Of a DNA stretch of 64,000 bases, positions 45,570-56,099 are shown piece by piece. Positions within the stretch are counted from its first letter, which is position 1, and each line of letters begins with the position of its first letter. A program made the position numbers and the translations under genes. Under the pieces are notes generated by a model. That model searched no databases and was not told where the DNA came from. It worked only from the letters and a program-made list of their open reading frames with translations. The stretch is from Nothopassalora personata (lineage: Eukaryota > Ascomycota > Dothideomycetes > Mycosphaerellales > Mycosphaerellaceae). Location of the stretch: assembly GCA_033816765.1 (NCBI GenBank), contig CM066294.1, positions 124,001-188,000 of the forward strand, read 5' to 3'.

Positions 45570-48500
45570 TTAATTCTTATGCTTTATCCTATATAACTGA
45601 CTAGAACTGCCTCTTTAGATCCATAACTCCCTTAATAAAGAAGAAATAGATTAAAGTGGGAGGTAGGCATTTGTTAGCCACTTATATTGGGACTATAGAG
45701 ATAAGTGGGAGATCTAGCAGAAAAGTTGTTTTAGAAGATGTTCTACTTATACCTAAGCTAGGGGTAAACCTAGTTTCTTAGAACCAGTTTAGCAAGCAGT
45801 TTAGTGTCCAACCTCCTTTATTTTCTCTTGTATCCCCCTCTAGCTAAACTGTTGTCTAGACAAGGCTCCTTAGGGGGGTTCCATTCATTAATGAGATTTC
45901 TCCTCTACTATAAGAAAGGGCATATCACTTATTATATACACTACTAATAGAGAATGCCTTTATAACTGCTAAATTAGAGACTAACCTAAAACAGTAGGAG
46001 CTTTAGCATAGAAGATTTGCACACTTTAGGAAGAACTTACTCTAGAATCTTTACAAGGTAATAGACTTAAAAGAACCTATTCCTATTCCTAGGGATAGCT
46101 TCCACTAGTGCAGAGTGTATTCAATAGCAAAGATGAAAAAGTACAAAGGTAAAGTTACTAAGAGAAGACCTAAAAGACTTGCCCTTATATCCATTAACAT
46201 ATGTGGTCCACTACTAACATTAAGGCTAGGGTTCAAATACTAGCTTAAGATTGTTAACAACTTCTCTAGAAAAAAGTGGACCTGTCCTCTTAAGAAAAGA
46301 GAAGATGCTCTAGTTGCTCTCTAGAACTAGAAGATTAAGGCAGAGAGGAAATCATTAGTACAGTTAAAAGTAGTTAGGCTTAACAATATAAGGGAACTTA
46401 TTGCATTAGTTAAGCAGTAGGAGAAGGATTTAGGAATTGGGCTAGAGCATACTAAGGCATACAACTCGCTCTAAAATAGACTAGTTAAAAGGTTAATACA
46501 AACCTTAGAAGACTCTATAAGGGCAATGCTTAAAGAGGCTAAGATGCTAATTGAATTCTAGCCTAAAGCACTAGAAGCCCAAACCTACATAAGGAACAAA
46601 CTACTACATAGTCTAGACTATAATAGGTTCAAGGTTTTACTAGATAAAGCCTTTAATAGTATTAAGCCAACTATTAACTATTTAAAGGTTTAGGGATACA
46701 AAGCTATTGTCTACATAGACATAAGATCCTAGCCTTAATAGGCAAGAAGTAATAAACTAATAAACAGAGGCAAAGAAGCAGTATTTGTTAGATACGTTAA
46801 AAACACAGCTAAGGCCTAGCTCTTTTAGGAACTAGACATAAAAGCTGTTAAACAACACACACATATAGACTTCTTTAAGGACTAACCTAGAGGTAATATA
46901 GATCTCAATGTTACAAAATTGAATCTATTAAGCAATGCACTAGCTAGGAGACCCTTAGGGAGGCTAAGGAAGGACATATTCTTAGAGCAACCTGTTCACC
47001 ATTTAATTATTTAGCAGAGCAGCCTAGTAACAGCCTAGCTAAGAAAGCTGTTTGTGCAACTTCCCTAGCCTCTAAAGGATATAGGGGAATTTCAGAAAAT
47101 CGATAAGCCAATTAGGGGCTTACTAGATCTCTAGGAAAAGAATGTTACTAGGACATAAGTAACTACTCTTAGATCATCCCTTAGTAAGAGGAGGGCTAAC
47201 CATAATGTTAAGGGCTATAAATGGAAACAGAAAGCCCTAAGATCTATAGTCCCTATACCTAAACTAGCTACTAAAGTAGGAGAAGCAATAGACCTCTTAG
47301 AGAACCTTGCTACTTACTACTAAGCTTTCTTTATAGCTATACAATCAGTAGATGATTTAGTACTATAGGATAGTAAATTCCTAGAAGAAGTTAAGGAGAT
47401 AGCCTTTATAGCAACTATAGAAGTCATTGCATACAAGCAAGAGATCCTAATTCTAAAGTCCTATAAGGATGCTATAAATAACATGAAATAGGGACACCTT
47501 TAGAAGGAAGCAATCTAGAAGGAGCTAGATGCTCTATAGAGCAACAATACCTAGGAGAATGCTGTTCCACCAAAAGGAGCAAACTTAGTTACGTTAAGAT
47601 AGGTCTTTAATATTAAAAGAAGCATTAGTGGAGCCATTAAAAAGTTTAAGGCTAGGCTAGTTATAAGGGGCTTTTCACAAAAGTTTAGTATTGACTTTAT
47701 AGAGACATTTGCGCCTACAGTTAGACAGGACACCCTTAGGGTGTTTATAGCTATTATGTGTAAGAAGGATCTCTATCTTTACTAAGTGGATGTAAACAAT
47801 GCGTTTATAGAAAGCACCCTCTATAAAGACATCTTTATGTTACTACTACTAGGAGTTAAGCTTCTACTAAACATAGTGTTTAAGATCCTTAAAAGCTTGT
47901 ATAGACTTAAGCAAGTAGCTAGAGATTAGAATCAACTCTATATATCAAAGCTTAGAGAGATTAGATTCACACAGTTAGAGGTAGATCCATGCCTACTTAT
48001 TCATAAGGAAAAAGAGATTATAATTCTCACACATATAGATAACATTCCAATTGCTACACTAAAGTTGATAGATGTTCTCTAGTTTAAAAGAGAACTTAGT
48101 AAAGTCTTTAAGATTAAAGATCTTAGTGAACCTAAAAAGATCCTTAGTATAAGAGTTATAAGGGACAGGAGGAGAGGAATCCTAAAACTTAACTAGGGAC
48201 ACTTTATTAGGGACAACCTTGCTAAGATAGGGATAAACTATAAGAAGGCAGCACCCACACACTCACCTATAGACAGCTATAAGGCTCTTAAACCTTTAAG
48301 CCACATAGATAAGAGGTGTAATAAGGCAGAGTACTAGAGTATTAATAGTACATAGATGTAGCTAGTAACAATTATAAGGCTAGACATTGCTTTTGCCCTA
48401 GGAAGGACAAGCTTATTTATGAGTGACCTATCTACCTACTATATAAAGGCTTTAAAGAAGATTACAAGATATCTAAGGTCATATCCTAATCTTAGCCTTG

Positions 48501-49085
48501 TCTTCTCTAGGCATAGAGAAGGATGCCTAGTTAGATACTATAACTCTAATTATGCAATAGACAAAGCAGATAGAGTCTCTATCCTTAGGTATGTCTTCTT
48601 CCTCTATAGGGCACTAGTCTCCTAGATAAGTAAGAAGCAAAAGTCTATAGCAACATCTATAATAGAAGCTAAATACATAGCTATAAATGCATATACAAAG
48701 CAATCCCAATTCCTAGCTTCACTACTAAGGGAGATAGACTATCTAGAGTTAGTAGGAGACTATTCCCACCAACTAAGGATCACTAGAAACTAGGAGACTA
48801 TGTTAAGCTTAAGACTAGTCCAATTAAGAGGTAACAACTAAGCTGCCCTTACCCTAGTAAGGGATGCATATGTTCATAACAAGTTAAAGCACATTAACAT
48901 TACCTACAATGCTGTTAGGAAACTTTAGTAGAGAAGGCTTATTACTATTAAGTACACCCTAACATCTAAGATAGTTGTAGATAGGTTCATAAAGCTAAAG
49001 ACTAGTCTACACTTCTAGAGGTTTGTAAGCTAGCTTAACCTGTTATAGAGGTCTAAATACTACTAATAGGAGAAGAGTAGACTGT
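45570..49085 (+). pseudogene. Copia-4 pol: protease-integrase-RT-RNase H
   Basis: One frame from about 45590 to the end. Protease surroundings (LLATYIGTIEISGRSSRKVVLEDVLLIPKLGVNLVS) and the GAG-pre-integrase HRRFAHFRKNLL come first. Integrase follows (RLALISINICGPL with a residue change at the first Asp region, LGIGLEHTKAYNSL, RLVKRLIQTLEDSIRAML). RT shows KKFKARLVIRGFSQKFSIDFIETFAPTV, DVNNAFIESTLYKDIFM, LKSLYRLKQ, and HIDN (48032-48043) in place of YVDD. RNase H is SIIEAKYIAINAYTKQS and VHNKLKHINITYNAVRKL. The open stretch 48419-48625 is part of it; 47551-47733 on minus is a shadow. Confidence 0.92.
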
Positions 49086-49111
49086 AACCTCCTATATAAG
49101 ATAAGTAGGAG

Positions 49112-49358
49112 TATTAAGATATAGCATCTTAAGGGGAGCTAACAGTTAGGTTGTGATCTAATAGCCTAAGGCATCTACGATAACTTAGCTTATCGGGAGA
49201 CACCTTCTCTCCCCTTTAGCTTAGATAGACATCTAACACAATTAACGCATTAGTTCCTAATATATTGCTGCATGCCCTGTAGCTATTAGCCAGTTGAAGA
49301 TTGATCTCTTACTCTACTCCGCTGCTAACTACGTATCCTATAAGGTCTCAACTTAACA
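49112..49358 (+). repeat. Copia-4 3' LTR
   Basis: Same 247 bp as the 5' copy, starting TATTAAG by one TG-to-TA change. Preceded by the purine run AAGATAAGTAGGAG (49098-49111), the polypurine tract. Confidence 0.93.
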
Positions 49359-49363
49359 CTTCT

Positions 49364-50995
49364 CGCTATTATCGCTACTATATAGTACTAGAGAGTATAT
49401 ACGGAAGGAGTACCTAAGCTAACGATTCTTTCTAATTATAAGAATCTTACCTACTTTACTACGACTAAAGTGCTAATAAGAAGACAGTCCCGCTTATTAG
49501 AACTGCTCGGTTAGTATAAGTTTGAAATCCGCTATACACCCGGTAAGGATAACGGTAGGGCCGACGTATTAAGCCGAAGAAGCGACTATATAGAAGTAAA
49601 GGAACTAGTACGATAGTAAGTACTAAAGGCAAATCCGGATAGAAGCCTTAGTACTAATACGAAGGAATTTAACAATATAGTACGTGTTCTTTAAGATATA
49701 GAAGAACAATTCCCGATAGCATAAGGAAAATATTAGGTACCGAAGGACCGAGAAGAAGAGTACATATGACAATACTACGACGGGCTAACTTACGGATACC
49801 CTAGAACTTTAAAGATAATAGACCTAATATAACGTAGCTTCTTATTCCTATAGATAAGATAAAAGGTACTACGCTACATTAAGCGATACGTACACTACTA
49901 ACGAAATAAGGCTACGAGACACGCGAAATACGGTTACCTATAGTTTAGGACACTACTAACAAAGCTATAGGACGAAGTCATAATAGACTTTATTACGAAG
50001 CTCCTACTGTTAAGAGACTAAGTTATAGAACAATCGTACGACATAATACTAGTTATAGTTAATAGACTTATAAAATACGCACACTTTATTCCTACGTCGG
50101 AAACATATAATGTAGAGTAGCTCGGATACCTTATACTAGATAGACTTATCCAATACTACGGATTCCCCTAAGCGTTTATAACGGACAGGGATAAGCTATT
50201 TACATTAAACTACTAGAAGACGCTTATAGGAACGATCGGAATTAAACATAAGCTATTAATAGCGTATTATCTAGAGATAGACGGGCAAACCGAGAGAATA
50301 AATTAAACGCTAGAACAATATCTACGACATTACATTAACTACGTATAAGACAACTAGGTTTTATTACTGCTAATAGCGTAGATCGTACTAAATAACTACA
50401 AATTAGAGACAACTTTAACGACACTATTCTATGCGAACTTTAGTAAAGATCCTAACCTATTTGAAATAGTAGGATCCTACCTATAAGCCGAAAGAGCAAT
50501 CGTAACAATAGATACTCTTAAGGAAGTGTATAAAGAAACACGTAAGGCGATCGAAGATGTATAATAAAAACTATCTTAATAACTGTAAGACACGAGGAAA
50601 ATAGCACCTCTACTAAAAGAGGGGGATAAGGTCTATCTCCTTATAAAAAACTTAAGAATAAGAAGATAGACTAAGAGAATAGATTATGTTAAGGTCGGAC
50701 TATTTTCTATCGATAAAGTTATAGGACTAGTTAACTACCGCCTACGCCTACTACCCGACGCTAAAATCTACCTAGTCTTCTATATCTCTAGGTTAGAACC
50801 CGTAGACGCTAAAACACCTTACTAAGAAAGCTTCTATTTCGAGCTAGAAGTAGAAAACGAATTCGAAGTTAAAAAAATCCTAGATAAGAGAGGTTAGCGA
50901 TACCTTATTAAATATAGAGGATACGACGATTTAGAAAATACCTAGGAACTAAGGGCGAACCTTAAGAATTGCTACCGACTACTAAGAAACTTCTA
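49364..50995 (+). pseudogene. Gypsy-5 RNase H end, integrase and chromodomain
   Basis: Continues RNase H exactly after the Copia-4 insertion: VYTEGVPKLTILTNYKNLTYFTTTKV, RYTPGKDNGRADVLSRRSDY. The integrase zinc finger (about 49770-49920) reads YYDGLTYGYPRTLK...IKRYVHY, with Tyr at His and Cys ligands. The core has VIIDFITKLLLL (first Asp, about 49990), FITDRDKLF (second, about 50180) and EIDGQTERIN (Glu, about 50285). After the C-terminal GDKVYLLIKNLRIRRRTKR and LVFYISRLEPVDAKTPY comes a chromodomain (about 50840-50980, FEVKKILDKRG, GYDDLENT). The DDE set is intact while the zinc finger is destroyed. Confidence 0.92.
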
Positions 50996-51004
50996 CCGCT
51001 ACTA

Positions 51005-51596
51005 AGTAGCGGGGGCGCGCCGTTGGTTCCGCTACTATACTATTAAGGAAACCCTAGAACCTATTATCGGTAAACCTATCTATAGTACTCCGGGTTAGAG
51101 GACTTAGAGTAAGACTAGAGTTAGAGACGGGTTTAAGTAGTAAGCCCTACGCTACTAACTCCCGATCCGCCGCTTCCTCCTCCTCGATCTCTCGCTCCTC
51201 GAGAGCACGACCCTCCTCTACCTTACGGTTAATAGCATCTAATTGCTTCCGGAGACGTATCTCCTTTGTATACGCCTCTATTATTTTCGCCGAAGCCTCC
51301 GAGAGGGCCTCCTTCGCGAGATCGAGATTGGCTAATAACCTCTTTCGCTAATTCCCGAGCTTTTTATATTCTACCTTAGTTACCTTCGCGTCGCACCGCG
51401 CTATATAACTAAGATAGTAATAGGAGCATTTTCCGGACGAGATATGTACGCGGTACGTTAGGTTATTCTTCGTGTACCGAGAATAAGGCTTTATAACTTC
51501 TTCTCCAAGGCAATAGACGCGGTTCGCGCGGGTCTTTCGTTTTTAAGTAGATAGCGCGTCTAAAGGTAGGATAATAGTAGGAAGAAGGGAAGACAT
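51005..51596 (-). pseudogene. Gypsy-5 accessory ORF (Cys-rich, coiled-coil), antisense to pol
   Basis: The least mutated copy. ATG at 51596 (minus): MSSLLPTIILPLDAL, then KRKTRANRVYCLGEEVIKPYSRYTK, YRVHISSGKCSYYYLSYIARCDAKVTKVEYKKLG, a Cys-rich segment with Tyr at some expected Cys. A long predicted coiled coil follows: RLLANLDLAKEALSEASAK, IIEAYTKEIRLRKQLDAINR, KVEEGRALEEREIEEEEAADRELVA. Only a few TAG stops interrupt it. It lies between the chromodomain and the 3' LTR, opposite in strand to pol, as in three other gypsy copies here. Similar small Cys-rich/coiled-coil proteins are frequent as hypothetical proteins in fungal genomes; that recollection is not checked. Confidence 0.75.
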
Positions 51597-51672
51597 CCTT
51601 ACCTACGAATAAGGTAGGATACGTTAAGGTTAAGACTAGTCTCGGGACGAGACTAGGCCGGAAGGGGGATAG

Positions 51673-52052
51673 TGTTACGGTCTAGACACAACGGGCCTAA
51701 GGCTCTCCGCGCTAGTACGTAACATTATTAGATCTATGTCCCGTAATATAGATCCCCTATATAGAGAATCTATCGCTCCCTCGATAGACACTATAGGTCC
51801 TTTAGGTCTAAGGAATCCGTAGATAGACCCTATAGATCTAGGATATATGCTCCTTTATAGTTAGGAACGCTAAGAAACCCTTATAGTCTCGAGGCGTTCA
51901 ACTTATATTACAACCTTACTAATTAGAATACACCTATTCTCTTTAGTTAATTACCTACCTCCTACACCTTATCTAGTACTCTCTAAAGAAGCCCGATCTA
52001 CGTAACATCCTATCCTCTACTTAGAGTTAGCCTATCTCGAAGGTTTATAATA
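51673..52052 (+). repeat. Gypsy-5 3' LTR
   Basis: Starts TGTTACGGTC after the polypurine tract GGAAGGGGGATAG (51660-51672) and ends TTTATAATA. The first about 230 bases have no counterpart at the 5' side; the last about 150 match 39196-39346. It contains several ATAGATCT/CTATAGATC words (51728-51850). Confidence 0.85.
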
Positions 52053-52471
52053 CGGTCTCGTTTAAGATACTAAAGACGCTCTTTATCGTATTCTTAAGGT
52101 AACCGTAAGACGTAAAGATTCTATTCGCGTTATTAGTACCGTTACTATCTAGATAGGTCCTAAGGAATAGTTTAACCTAATACTATACTCGTCCTCTTAA
52201 GAAGGTAGTAGTAAAGATAGGCTTAAGGTTATTAGCTATTAGATTAAATATAAAGTATGTGTCTAGCTAAGTAGCCTAAGTATTAAACTTATCTCGATTG
52301 CTATAATAGAAGTCTAGCTTAACGATCCTAATAGTGTCGTTACCTATATAAGTAGCTAAGGCATTAATAGTATCGTTCGCGGTCTAAGGTCGTTGGGCTC
52401 TACTTACTTTACTAGGGGCGGGTGTTTCCCGTTTACTCTATTAGTCTCCTATCATAGAGGGCGTTTAAAGC
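52053..52471 (-). pseudogene. Gypsy gag remnant right of Gypsy-5
   Basis: Matches the gag N-terminal region of Gypsy-3 (61440-61853) closely: CTCTTTATCGTATTCTTAAG, AAGGTAGTAGTAAAGATAGGCTTAAGG, GAGGGCGTTTAAAGC next to the LTR. About 2.5 kb of protease-gag sequence that should separate it from the Gypsy-2 pol end is missing. The conserved GAGGGCGTTTAAAGC beside the LTR is the presumed primer-site region; it lacks the TGG start usual for tRNA-primed elements. Confidence 0.8.
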
Positions 52472-53011
52472 TATTAGGTTTAGTATAACCTAATAATATT
52501 ACAAGTTAAGAAGATAAGCTTAATTAGATTTATTCTCGGGCTAATAAGAAGTCGAGGGAGAGTAATAGAGTAGTAACTGTCTTAGTCTTATAAAGACTTA
52601 AGAAACAGTATAGTAGAGGTTAGGTTTTAGTATATTCTAAATATTAATATTAAATAGTAAGTTAAACACATTAAAACTATAAGGGACTCTTAGCGTTCCT
52701 AAATATAAAGGAGATAGAGCGTCTACTCTCCGTGCTCTCTATGTTCTCTCTACTCTCTTAAGATTATAGAGATTAGAGAGATTAGAGAGATTAGAGAGAT
52801 TAGAGAGATTAGAGAGATTAGAGAGATTAGAGAGATTAGAGAGATTAGAGAGATTAGAGAGATTAGAGAGATTAGAGAGATTATTCGAGTTACTCTCTTA
52901 GTTTCTTAGTTCTAGTCCTATAAGTAGGAGAGCACTCCTTAAGCGTAAGTGTCCGCTAGCTATATAGGTATAATTAGTTAAATCCTTTAGCTCTAAATTA
53001 GAACCGTAACA
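52472..53011 (-). repeat. Gypsy LTR, subtype with (GATTAGAGA)n
   Basis: TATTAGG...CGTAACA, 540 bp. The TGTTAGG-proximal half matches the LTRs at 34993, 55002 and 61854; the other half is private and holds a 9-bp tandem array. Since it differs from 34993-35427 in that half, the two are not a pair from one insertion. Confidence 0.8.
52771..52883. repeat. (GATTAGAGA)n tandem array, about 12 units
   Basis: Uniform 9-bp period with no visible unit divergence, inside the U3 side of the LTR. The unit contains no CpA or TpG, so RIP cannot alter it. Confidence 0.95.
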
Positions 53012-54996
53012 CGCATCTTAGTCGGACTACTCGTAGGTATTATAATTCCGTACGTAGGCCTAGACCTCTTAATTTGGCCTTTTAGGTCCTCTATCTGTTT
53101 ATAGGTAGTATAAGGAGCTAAGTTTTTATTTTACGTATACTTAGCGATAGAACGTCTACTAGAACGTACTTGTCTAATTAGTACCCCTATTACTCGTAAT
53201 AGCTTATAGAAGTCCGTAGTATTTTACCTAGTACTCTAGGAATCTCTCGGCGTAGTCCTCTATTTTTATAGAAGGTATTACCTCTAGTACGACGGTCTTA
53301 CTAAGTTAGTCCTAAACTACCTATAGGTAGGTATTATCCTAGGATTCTAGTATATTAGTTATAAAGTCTATAGATATCTCCTAGAAGAATTAATTAGGAA
53401 CCGGTAGTAGTTATAGGAGTCTATACTTTTATTCCCTCTATACCTTATTTTTTCTATAGTAGTTATAATTCCTTAGAAATTACCTAATATATTATAACTA
53501 GAGTAGCTAGTAGAAGTTACGACTTAAAATAGCTACTATATAGTCCCGGCCGGAGTAGCTATATACCGACAAATTATAGACGGACTATATAAGCCTAGTT
53601 TAGAGAATGTTATTTTAAAGAATATCGTAGTCCGCTCCTTTATAGTTGGCCTCCGTCGTTACTAGAGCTCCCGGTACCTAGATCCTCCCGTAATGTCGAA
53701 GGTACCTATTCTAGTTAATACTATAATTACCTACTTATACCTTGAGCTTTACCTTACTTAGGAGTAACCGGGCTTCCTTCTTAACTACTTAGAAAACTAC
53801 TTAGAACGTACTATTATCCCTAATTGTCTTATTCTAGAGCTCGTTTAATTCCGGGTCTTAGAAGGGGCCCGTGGATACTCCCGGTATATCCGTAGCTTCG
53901 GAGACGGGGTAAGGCTCTAACTAAGTAGCAAGAATACATATTAACTAGGTCGACGTAGCTAAGGTAGTATCTACTACTACCTTACTTTCCCCCTAGGGCC
54001 GGCTATCTTTAACGTAGTTTAGTTTAAGGAACCGGCTAAATTATAATAACTTATTGTTCTATCCTAATATATCCTTCTCCCGTTTTAATAGGGCGTCCGG
54101 TACAATTACCTCGGTTCCCGGTCTATATACTAGGAAAAACTAGAATATTGCAATTTCCCCTACCTATCGAGTCTATCTTTTAGATAAGTGTCTCTTCGTT
54201 ATAAAGTACTCTAGGTTCTTATAGTCCGTATAAATTATAAAGGGGCTATATGTCTTTAGCTCCGGAGCCTATTACCTTAGGTATAATACTACCGCTAGTA
54301 TCTCCTTATTATAGATACTATAGTTGATTTAGCTTTATTTAGTTTTCTAGAGTAGAATCCTACCGGTTTTACTATACTATCCTTTTCTTATAGGAGCGCG
54401 CTACCTAGAGTAAATCTACTATAGTCCGTTTCTAAAAAGGTAGGTAGCTTCGGATTCTAGTAAGCTAGTACCGGTCCTTAATAGTAGTTCTCCTTTAAAG
54501 CCTAAAACGCTTCCTCCTAGCGTTTTCCCTAGGAGAACTAGGTTTCCTTCCCTATTAGCGGCGTTAAGGGCTTAGCTAGCTTAGAGAAATATAGAATAAA
54601 TATCCGGTAGTAGTTAGTAAACCCTAAGAATCGCTAAACTTCCTTCTAAGTAACGGGTATCTTCTAGTCTTATACGGCTACTATCTTCTTAGAGTCGGCC
54701 CTTACTCCCTTTCCGTCGATGTATATAATAAGTCCTAGATACTAAAGCTCCTTTTATATAAACTTATGCTTACCTAGGTCTAGGAATAGATCTCTATCCT
54801 AAAGCTTCTAGAGGAGAATATAAACCTTCTTAAAGTAATCCTCTTTTATCCCGTCTAAGTAGATTACTATATTATTAGCGTACGTAGAGATAATATTATT
54901 AAGGTAATCCCGTAGTAAACTATAAATATAACGCTGAAATATTACTAGGGCCCTAGAGAGACTAAACGAGTATACTAGCTATTCCTATAGGCTAAA
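53012..54996 (-). pseudogene. Gypsy-4 integrase and RNase H / RT C-terminal half
   Basis: A gypsy family different from Gypsy-1/2/3/5. Integrase core (about 53180-53420): PVPN-FF-EISIDFITNILES, LSKTVVLEVIPSIKIEDYAERFL, AITSNRGTN, where the second catalytic Asp (SDRG) is now Asn. To the right, the RNase H and RT end: FLGFTNYYRIFI, KLAKPLTPLIGKE, ALKENYY, PVLAY, LETDYSRFTLGSALL, and YANN at 54871-54882 for YADD, both Asp replaced. The frame is cut at 54996 by Gypsy-3 and resumes at 62369. It is inactive several times over. Confidence 0.87.
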
Positions 54997-55001
54997 TTAA
55001 G

Positions 55002-55478
55002 TGTTAGGTTTAGTTAAACCTATAATTTTACTAAGGTTAACTAATAAGTTGGGTAACCTTCGTTCGATCGAGATTTGTTCTCGTCGAGTAGGAGTAGGAG
55101 GGAGAGCAATATAAAGCAGTAGTAAGGCAGCGGTTAGGTAAGGTTATATTCCAAATAGTAAGATTAAACAGTAAGTTAAACGCTTCTAAACCATAAGGGT
55201 TTTTAGCGTTCCTAAATATAAAGGAGACATTACTAGTCTTAGCCTTAATTGCTTAATCACTAATAAGCGAGTAATCTCGAATTACTAAGTCGCTAGTAAG
55301 CGAGTGATCTCGAATTACTAAGTCGCTAGTAAGCGAGTAATCTCGAATTACCAAGTCGCTAGTAAGCGAGTAATCTCAAATTACTAAGTCGCTAGTAAGC
55401 AAGTAATCTTATGCGGTGTACGTAATCTCTATAGCTAATAGTTAGGAGTGCCGTCGTAGCTTAAACCGAACCGTAACA
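55002..55478 (-). repeat. Gypsy-3 3' LTR with 33-bp tandem repeats
   Basis: Contains about 4.5 units of GCTAGTAAGCGAGTAATCTC-type 33-bp repeats (about 55261-55407). Ends CGTAACA next to the polypurine tract complement CTATTCCCCTTC. Confidence 0.93.
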
Positions 55479-55556
55479 CTATTCCCCTTCTAGCCTAGCT
55501 TCGTCTCGAAGCTTATATAAGATAATATAATGTCCCCTCTTCGTAGGCTATAAACG

Positions 55557-56067
55557 ATGTCTTCTTCTTCTTCTAAAAACTGTCTCCGGCTCGCTAAGGA
55601 AATTAACGAACACGGTCGTCTAGTAGATCTCGCGTGTAACTATTGTTTCTTTAACGGGTTGTCCTATGTCGCTATAGAAGGCAATTTTCGGCTTCGGTAT
55701 TCGGAGTGTATTCGTTGCGGGCGTAAGTGTATAAACCTATCCAGGAGTCTCTTAATAAGACCCGGGAGGAATACCGGAAAAAGGTCGAAAAGGATAAGGA
55801 GGAGCTTACGGAGGTCTTAGTACGGTTAATGCGGGATAAGGTAATACTTCGCTAAGCGGAGGAGCGCGCATATAAGAAGGCGTAGTGTCTAGAGGCTAAA
55901 ATAGAGGCTTCTAGAGAGATTAAGGACGTCGATTGTCCTACTACCGATCCGACTATTAGCCTTTCTCCTACTATATAGTCCTCGATCGACTTTGTTAATA
56001 ACGTAATCGACTTTTCCGTCCCTTCTAGTTCTACTAGGTAGCCCGTTATAGGTGTTATATCTCTTTA
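55557..56067 (+). pseudogene. Gypsy-3 accessory ORF (Cys-rich, coiled-coil), antisense to pol
   Basis: ATG at 55557 opens MSSSSSKNCLRLAKEINEHG and then a Cys cluster: LACNYCFFNG, and about 20 residues on ECIRCGRKCINLS (residues about 26-62), a pattern of paired CxxC motifs that looks zinc-binding. The frame stays open to 55820. By comparison with the sister copies it should shift by one base near 55743, after which a coiled coil reads SLNKTREEYRKKVEKDKEEL, TEVLVRLMRDKVILR, AEERAYKKA, and then an Asp/Ser-rich tail (TDPTISLSPTI, SIDFVNNVIDFSVPSSS). A single-base deletion plus a few TAG codons break it. It keeps the most intact Cys motif of the four copies. Confidence 0.75.
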
Positions 56068-56099
56068 AATTCTCGGATTTTTTGTTAACAGTTTCGTAG

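Larger units (their letters stand above)
43751..49358 (+). mobile_element. Copia-4: complete Ty1/copia element, 5.6 kb
   Basis: Identical-length LTRs of 247 bp (43751-43997, 49112-49358) and the duplication CTTCT at 43746-43750 and 49359-49363. The LTRs run TGTTAAGATG...CTTAACA and differ at few positions. The internal part reads as one long gag-pol frame if TAG is bridged, with no obvious frameshift in pol. Compared with its host Gypsy-5 it keeps far more CpA and TpG, so it was hit more lightly. It must be younger than Gypsy-5. Confidence 0.95.
39196..52052 (+). mobile_element. Gypsy-5: chromovirus carrying a nested Copia-4
   Basis: Plus-strand gypsy element with a truncated 5' LTR (39196-39346) and a full 3' LTR (51673-52052). 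Internal order is gag, linker, protease, RT, RNase H, integrase, chromodomain, then an antisense accessory ORF. The RNase H coding is split at 43750/49364 by Copia-4 with a CTTCT duplication, and the two halves rejoin in frame. No target duplication flanks Gypsy-5: on the left its LTR is fused to Gypsy-2 pol, on the right gypsy gag text follows. This fits a deletion that removed the first about 230 bases of the 5' LTR together with neighbouring gypsy sequence. Confidence 0.85.

Noticed and set aside
47551..47733. Minus-strand open frame
   Set aside because: Antisense of the Copia-4 RT start, whose sense frame is clearly the real one.
34993..53011. LTRs at 34993-35427 and 52472-53011 as a pair bounding one element
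   Set aside because: Their U3-side halves are unrelated and the flanks (CCTAC against CGCAT) do not match.
55261..55407. Regular 33-bp repeats as a CRISPR array
   Set aside because: Units are directly adjacent without spacers, lie inside an LTR and recur in the paired LTR with one more unit.
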